Shown: in pieces, positions 59,227 to 64,000 of the stretch
How positions within the stretch are numbered: position 1 is the stretch's first letter
Layout of the letters: each line of letters begins with the position of its first letter
Assembly (NCBI GenBank): GCA_019426215.1
Contig: CM033397.1
Location: forward strand, 29,452,480 to 29,516,479
Direction of reading: 5' to 3'
Length of the DNA: 64,000 nt
Origin: Buddleja alternifolia
Taxonomy: Eukaryota; Streptophyta; Magnoliopsida; Lamiales; Scrophulariaceae
Program-made: the position numbers and the translations under genes
Notes under the pieces: generated by a model
The model's database searches: none
Told to the model about the DNA's origin: nothing
Seen by the model: the letters and a program-made list of their open reading frames with translations, nothing else

Positions 59227-60987
59227 ACCTTTACTCGTCCTCGAGTAAATCCAAACAAAACAAAAACAAAAATAAAGATAACACCACTTTCGTAGGGAAC
59301 ACGATTGCACTTAGCATGTGCAACAAGCCGTTAAACCCCTAGGTTACCCCTAGTGGACGAGTTTTGTCTCGTGAGGGTTTGCAGAGAATATACCCACAAA
59401 ATTCATGACAATCGTCTATCTATCTCACCGTACATCAAATCAGCAACTAGTCACAATATTTATGACTCCCCACAATCATCACACATAAACCAATAAACAC
59501 ATAGAATCATTATTTTTCCACATATGAACATCTTTACTCTCAAGTCATCACACTAATCCCAAACAAGTTCAATTTCATATACATCCATTCGTGCTTGATT
59601 TATGAATTCTAGCAAGGGAACATTTCAGATATTTCAAGCAAAAACACAACATCTATCATATTGCATCTTCATTCACTTTCCTTCATTCAATATTTATCAA
59701 CCCGTGCAATGTCTCGCTAATCAAGCTTTCTATGTCACCCTGGTAACGAGTTTTGGGCCAATGACTCTCAAACCAGTCGGTTTTAAGGCACTAGGTGTCA
59801 AGACACCCCAACGGACTTAATCACTCAAGTGACAAAGGCTAGAAACGAAACTGGGTGATTTTAGCTTTCATTAACCACTGAATCAACTTTCTTTCCTTAT
59901 TTTCTTCATCGATTTTTTTTTCTTTTTTTCATTTTCTCGACTTTCCTCCAATATCACCATGTATCAAAAAAAAATAAAAATATAATTGCTTTTATCTCCC
60001 CGATCAATCCCTTTTACTAGAACTCGTGTGTAGTGTGTAAAGATGAATAGAAATTTTACAAATTTCAGGCTCAGCGATCAAACTCAATAAAAAGAGTATC
60101 CATGTACAGAAATCAGATTCATATGTTTATATAGTCAAGAGCTCAAATATGGGAACACAAATATTATGAACAAGTCAACCAATTTTCAGCAACAACTCAG
60201 CAAAAATTGACGTATGCCCAATTCTTTCACCACTTAACCACATTACCCCACATTTGAGCAATTCAATATACGCAATCACAACCTCACAACATGCAATCAA
60301 TCAATCCACATTTAACCAATTCAATATACTCTAATCTCAATTCACAAAACAAGCAAGCAATCCACCCCACACTTAAAGCAACACATTGTCCTCAATGTAT
60401 TTTATTGATACCGATATGTATGGACAAAAAACAGAATGAATTTGAAATAAGAGCAAAAGAAATACTCCCCTATGAATGTGAGTGATGGCCTGGGAGTTGG
60501 TAGTGTGCGTAGTGATCGGTGGTAGTCACTGGAAGAATGAGCTGAAATTGGCTGAGTGGGTAGAATGATTTTTGGGATTTTGACCCCACTTTTCAATTTT
60601 TTTGTATTTTTTTTTTGAGGGTGCAAAAGTGCGAAAATTTTGCACAACTGTGCTGAAAAATTGCACAATTGTGCACCTAAAAATTCTTCTAAGTGCGAAA
60701 ATTGTGCACAGTGGTGCGAAAATTGGCACAATTGTGCATCTGATTTACATTGTATAATGCCTCATGCACCTCGTTTTTCATGCTATTGACCTGCAATAAG
60801 AATACCTTTCATTAATAAAGCATTTGAGCACCGAAAAATAAAAATGAAATAAAATAAAATAAAACCTTCAAACACAAAATATTGAAAACAAAATAAGAAG
60901 AAAACGACAATGACAAAAATAACGAAAACTCTTGGGTTGCCTCCCAAGAAGCGCTTGTTTAAAGTCATTAGCTCGACTTAGACAAAA
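59227..60987. other. Non-coding 3' internal region of the gag-pro element
   Basis: No RT, RNase H or integrase could be found on either strand. Near 60931-60948 is CTTGGGTTGCCTCCCAAG, a hairpin-forming phrase common downstream of pol in Athila-like elements. The palindromes GCACAATTGTGC occur at 60663-60674 and 60726-60737, with GCACAACTGTGC at 60642-60653. Confidence 0.7.
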
Positions 60988-63447
60988 TTATTGTTGAGTT
61001 TTGGCGAGAAAAATTGCTTTCCCTCGAGGAATATCATCGCCTGAAAAATACAAAGCACGATTAATTCTTTTCATATCAGATATATTCCAACCTATTCCAT
61101 CTTTCTTCCATTCCAAATCACGTAACCATCGGTCCAGTTCAGGTGTACATAGAGTAGAATGTACGATAACAGATAAAAATTCATTATTGCCAAGAAGAGC
61201 GTACCTGAGATATGGAGGAAGAGATTTAATTTTTACCTTAGGTCTAGAAGATATTTCGCGATACGACTCTAATGGATCTCTTTTACCTTGAGCAATTTCT
61301 TCTTTGATGGCCTCTTCAATCACATCCACTGAATAACATTTTTCTTCAAAAGGCAGAGATTTCATCACTTTATTTAAGTCGAACTCCACCTTCTCCTCTC
61401 CAATGTTCAACGCTAGCTTGCCAGCACGCACATCAATGACGGTTCCCGCAGTTGCGAGAAACGGTCTTCCAAGGATGATTGGTGTTTTCAAATTTTCATC
61501 CATCTCAAGCACCACGAAGTCACATGGGATGTAGAACTTGTCCACTTTCACGAAAACGTCTTCTAATATTCCCATAGGGCGTTTTATGCTCCCATCCGCC
61601 AATTGAAGTGACATCTTTGTGTTTTTAAGCTTTTGAAAGCCTAATTTCCTGCAAATTGAATAAGGCATTAGACTAACACTAGCTCCTAAATCACAAAGTG
61701 CTTTATCAAAGTGGAATTTTTCAATAGTGCAAGGAATTGAAAAACTCCCTGGATCCTTTAGCTTTGGAGGAATGTTCCGTTGGATTATGGCACTGCATTC
61801 TTCATTCAAGGAGATTGTTTCCACGTCTTCTAATTTCTTTCTATTGCTCAACAGCTCTTTGAGAAATTTCTCACAAACAGGTATCTGAGCCCGAGAATCT
61901 GTATACGGAATATTGTGGTTCAACAGCCTAAGTGTTCGAAGAAATTTCTCTTGCTGCTTGTCCAACCTCTTGTGTTGCAACCTTTGGGGAAATGGAATTG
62001 GAGGAACATATGGTTTCACATATGGCTTCGGGATAACCTTTTCTGGCTCAACCTTATCTGAAGATTCAAAGATTGAATTATCTTTCATCACAAATTCATC
62101 TCTGTGTACAGCATGTGGCTCAAATTCTTCAATTATATTTTCGTTTATCAGAGTTACTGCATTACACTGTCCTCTCGGATTCTCCTCTGTTTGGCTAGGC
62201 AGTGTACCCTTTGACCTCAAATTCATAGAACTTGCCAATTGTCCAATTTGTAATTCTAGATTCTTCGTTGCTCCCACTACCAGATCAATTTTTGCTTCCA
62301 GATTCTCAAACCGTTTTGTTGTTCCATTAGCGAGCTTTTCAATGGCTAATTCCCAAGCTTGTGGTTCTCGAGGTGGTGGTCCCTGCTGATGTGGTTGTTG
62401 AAAATTCTGAGGACCATGTTGTTGGAAACCTGGAGGAAATTGTTGTCTAGGAGGATTTGCTTGAACTCCTTGGTTCCCTTGGCCTCCCCAAGAAAAGTTC
62501 AGGTGATTTCGCCAACCCGAATTGTAGGTGTTCGAAAATGGATTTCCTTGCTGCTTATTCTGATTGGATAAATAGTTAGCTTGCTCGATGAGTGGGCAAT
62601 CAGTTGCCATATGAGGTGCCCCACAAACATCACAAGCTAAAGTAGGCTGAGATACTGCACTAACATTTCCCTTGAGTCCCTCCATGTGCTTGACAAGTGC
62701 TTCAATGTTAGCATTTAGCAATGTAATGTTATCTACATTGTGTATGCCCGGTGTTTTCTTTGCAGCCCGACTATCACTTGCCCACTGATAACTGTTGGAT
62801 GCCATTTCGTCCATAAGAGCCAATGCATCATCCGGATTCTTTGCCATAAAACTCCCTCCTGCAGCTGCATCGATATTCATCCGGATACTATGTGACAGAC
62901 CATTGTAGAAGGTCTGCACAAGCATCCAACTAGGAATACCGTGATGTGGGCACTTTCGGAGTAATTCTTTATACCTTTCCCATGCTTGATAGAGGGTTTC
63001 ACTATCAGTTTGCATGAATCCTGTGATTGCATTCCTTAACTGAGCAGTCTTGGCTGGGGGAAAATACTTGGTCAGAAACGCAGTCGACAAATCAGCCCAA
63101 GTGGTGAACTTATTTGCCGGCTGATTTTTCAGCCACTCCTTAGCTCTTTTAGACAGGGAGAATGGGAAGAGTCGCAATCTTATGGCATCTTCAGTAACAC
63201 CATTCATCTTGAAAGTACTACAGATTTCCAAGAAATTCCCCAGATGGGAATGAGGATCCTCCCTCTCAATATCTCCCTCAAATGCAGTGTGCTGTAGCAT
63301 TTGAATAATAGCCGGCTTCAACTCAAAGGTATTGGCTTGAACAGTTGGTACCGCTATGCTGGAGGTTAAGTTCTGATATGTTGGTGTAGCATAATCCCGG
63401 AGAGTTCTCTGCGCAGCAGGTTCAATCCTTTGTAAGTCGTCTGCCAT
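60988..63447 (-). CDS. Gag-protease polyprotein (Athila-like), 819 aa
   Basis: The retrotransposon gag domain (about residues 65-185) has AKEWLKNQPANKFTTWADL and FLTKYFPPAKTAQLRN. A zinc knuckle CDVCGAPHMATDC (272-284) follows, then a Gln/Pro/Gly-rich linker (300-365). The segment IPFPQRLQHK (485-494) and EECSAIIQRNIPPKLKDPGSF (549-569) lead into a retropepsin-like protease with active-site ALCDLGASVSLMP (583-595) and the second family block PIILGRPFLATAGTVIDV (656-673). The last ~100 residues reach the pre-RT motif (GIGWNISDMKRIN), after which a short unrelated tail (FSGDDIPRGKAIF...) ends the ORF. The start is the only methionine near the primer-site end that gives a full gag. Intact; the product would form particles and process itself. 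Confidence 0.93.
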   Translation of the reverse strand: MADDLQRIEPAAQRTLRDYATPTYQNLTSSIAVPTVQANTFELKPAIIQMLQHTAFEGDIEREDPHSHLGNFLEICSTFKMNGVTEDAIRLRLFPFSLSKRAKEWLKNQPANKFTTWADLSTAFLTKYFPPAKTAQLRNAITGFMQTDSETLYQAWERYKELLRKCPHHGIPSWMLVQTFYNGLSHSIRMNIDAAAGGSFMAKNPDDALALMDEMASNSYQWASDSRAAKKTPGIHNVDNITLLNANIEALVKHMEGLKGNVSAVSQPTLACDVCGAPHMATDCPLIEQANYLSNQNKQQGNPFSNTYNSGWRNHLNFSWGGQGNQGVQANPPRQQFPPGFQQHGPQNFQQPHQQGPPPREPQAWELAIEKLANGTTKRFENLEAKIDLVVGATKNLELQIGQLASSMNLRSKGTLPSQTEENPRGQCNAVTLINENIIEEFEPHAVHRDEFVMKDNSIFESSDKVEPEKVIPKPYVKPYVPPIPFPQRLQHKRLDKQQEKFLRTLRLLNHNIPYTDSRAQIPVCEKFLKELLSNRKKLEDVETISLNEECSAIIQRNIPPKLKDPGSFSIPCTIEKFHFDKALCDLGASVSLMPYSICRKLGFQKLKNTKMSLQLADGSIKRPMGILEDVFVKVDKFYIPCDFVVLEMDENLKTPIILGRPFLATAGTVIDVRAGKLALNIGEEKVEFDLNKVMKSLPFEEKCYSVDVIEEAIKEEIAQGKRDPLESYREISSRPKVKIKSLPPYLRYALLGNNEFLSVIVHSTLCTPELDRWLRDLEWKKDGIGWNISDMKRINRALYFSGDDIPRGKAIFLAKTQQ

Positions 63448-63579
63448 GCTGAAACAATACTCTTAAGTATCAAAGTTCAAACAAATAAAAAAAAAATCCA
63501 AAACAAAAGGAAATAAAGAAAAAAAAATGTCTAAACTAATAAGAATTAACTTTTTATTGATATTGACTATTTGTTGCCT

Positions 63580-63597
63580 TCCCCGGCAACGGCGCCA
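63580..63597 (-). other. Primer binding site complementary to tRNA-Asp
   Basis: The + strand reads TCCCCGGCAACGGCGCCA, which equals the 3' 18 bases (with CCA) of plant tRNA-Asp(GUC) as I recall it. The site therefore pairs perfectly with that tRNA. It lies 3 bp from the LTR end. tRNA-Asp priming is known for Athila-type elements. Confidence 0.85.
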
Positions 63598-63600
63598 ATT

Positions 63601-64000
63601 TGTTAACCGTCCGTAACAACACGAAATCGAACAAATAATATAGTGAAAGTAAGATCGTCTCCACAGGGAAGGTTATCAAGTACCAAACAAAGTTTATCTT
63701 ATTATTTAGACTATCGATTATCAAAGATTTGAGATTTTAACTAATTAAAAGCAGAAATTTATAAAAACAGAATTAATTATAAATAATAAACACAAATATA
63801 ATTAAAACGAATAATCAATTAACGAAAAGCCTAGGGATTAAGATTTCATCAAGGTATTTCTATGGATTATTGACTTTCAATGGATTATCATTCTTGTTTA
63901 AATTAAAGACCCAATTTCCTTAAATACACGAATACTCTCCCGAGATCTTCATGAGTACCCACCTAAATTAATTAACGTCACTCCCATGATCAAAAACTAA
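63601..64000 (-). repeat. 5' LTR of the gag-pro retrotransposon (partial, cut by window end)
   Basis: It begins TGTTAACCGTCCG and aligns without gaps to 57848-58247, with differences at only two visible positions (G/A near the start and A/G in CATCAA(A/G)GTATT). Confidence 0.95.

Larger units (their letters stand above)
57848..64000 (-). mobile_element. Athila-like Ty3/gypsy element coding only gag-protease (non-autonomous)
   Basis: It has all cis signals of an LTR retrotransposon in the right order: 3' LTR (57848-59211), polypurine tract, internal region of 4389 bp, primer binding site (63580-63597) and 5' LTR (from 63601, cut by the window end, expected to finish near 64.96 kb). It codes for only one protein. 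Near-identical LTRs and an unbroken ORF imply recent movement using RT and integrase supplied by another element. It resembles the published TR-GAG class of plant non-autonomous elements, with protease in addition. Confidence 0.9.

Noticed and set aside
59227..60980. Possible hidden RT or integrase of the young gypsy element
   Set aside because: No RT or integrase motif could be read on the minus strand in any frame; the sequence is AT-rich and non-coding.
61913..62389. 158-codon open frame on the + strand
   Set aside because: It lies wholly antisense to the gag-protease ORF and has no features of its own.

Overview
The window is nuclear DNA from a flowering plant, most likely a eudicot. The evidence is an AT-rich sequence with GT-AG introns and long intergenic stretches, a plant-type UTP20 gene, S-protein-homolog (SPH) genes, a plant serpin relic, TTTAGGG telomere-type repeats, and typical plant transposons (Copia, Athila-like and other Ty3/gypsy elements, CACTA, hAT- and MULE-type MITEs, LINE and SINE). 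Nothing bacterial, viral or organellar was recognised.

Region 1 (1-13.5 kb, + strand): the 3' half of a UTP20 gene (SSU-processome component for 18S rRNA maturation) can be assembled from eleven phase-consistent exons between 2675 and 13514. Its N-terminal half is not visible and should lie upstream. The sequence before the first visible exon carries two copies of one hAT-like MITE, each with a perfect 8-bp target duplication. The internal introns are full of terminal-inverted-repeat elements and microsatellites, and the last intron has a tandem duplication of its own 3' splice site.

Region 2 (13.5-31 kb): gene-poor and repeat-rich. It holds a Copia-type LTR relic, a SINE with 16-bp target duplications, an SPH pseudogene split by a MULE-like MITE with a perfect 9-bp target duplication, nested TIR elements, the first copy of a ~1 kb duplicated segment, minisatellites, and a decayed Ty3/gypsy element on the minus strand whose 5' LTR (30307-30920) abuts the second copy of that segment.

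Region 3 (31-38.8 kb): a plant serpin pseudogene (two frameshifts, degraded reactive loop, premature stop) with a MULE MITE in its intron, an LTR-like stretch, two more copies of the SINE family, a LINE reverse-transcriptase relic, and a Tourist-like MITE.

Region 4 (38.8-46.2 kb): an unclassified repeat-like stretch, a broken Copia element on the minus strand, then an intact SPH gene (45770-46192) with a signal peptide and a good TATA box.

Region 5 (46.2-57.6 kb): a CACTA (En/Spm) transposon on the minus strand with apparently intact genes for both proteins: a TNP2-type transposase (4 exons, 1155 aa) and a Transposase_24-type protein (5 exons, 453 aa). Its left terminus lies only ~50 bp past the SPH stop codon. 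The right terminus was not found. Upstream of the transposase are a 430-bp tandem repeat and a short interstitial telomere repeat.

Region 6 (57.8 kb to the end): a young, structurally complete Athila-like LTR retrotransposon on the minus strand. It has a 1364-bp 3' LTR, a polypurine tract, a single 819-aa gag-protease ORF, an 18/18 tRNA-Asp primer binding site and the start of the 5' LTR (2 mismatches in 400 bp against the 3' LTR). It lacks reverse transcriptase, RNase H and integrase, so it is a non-autonomous, recently mobile gag-pro element. This is the most interesting object in the window.
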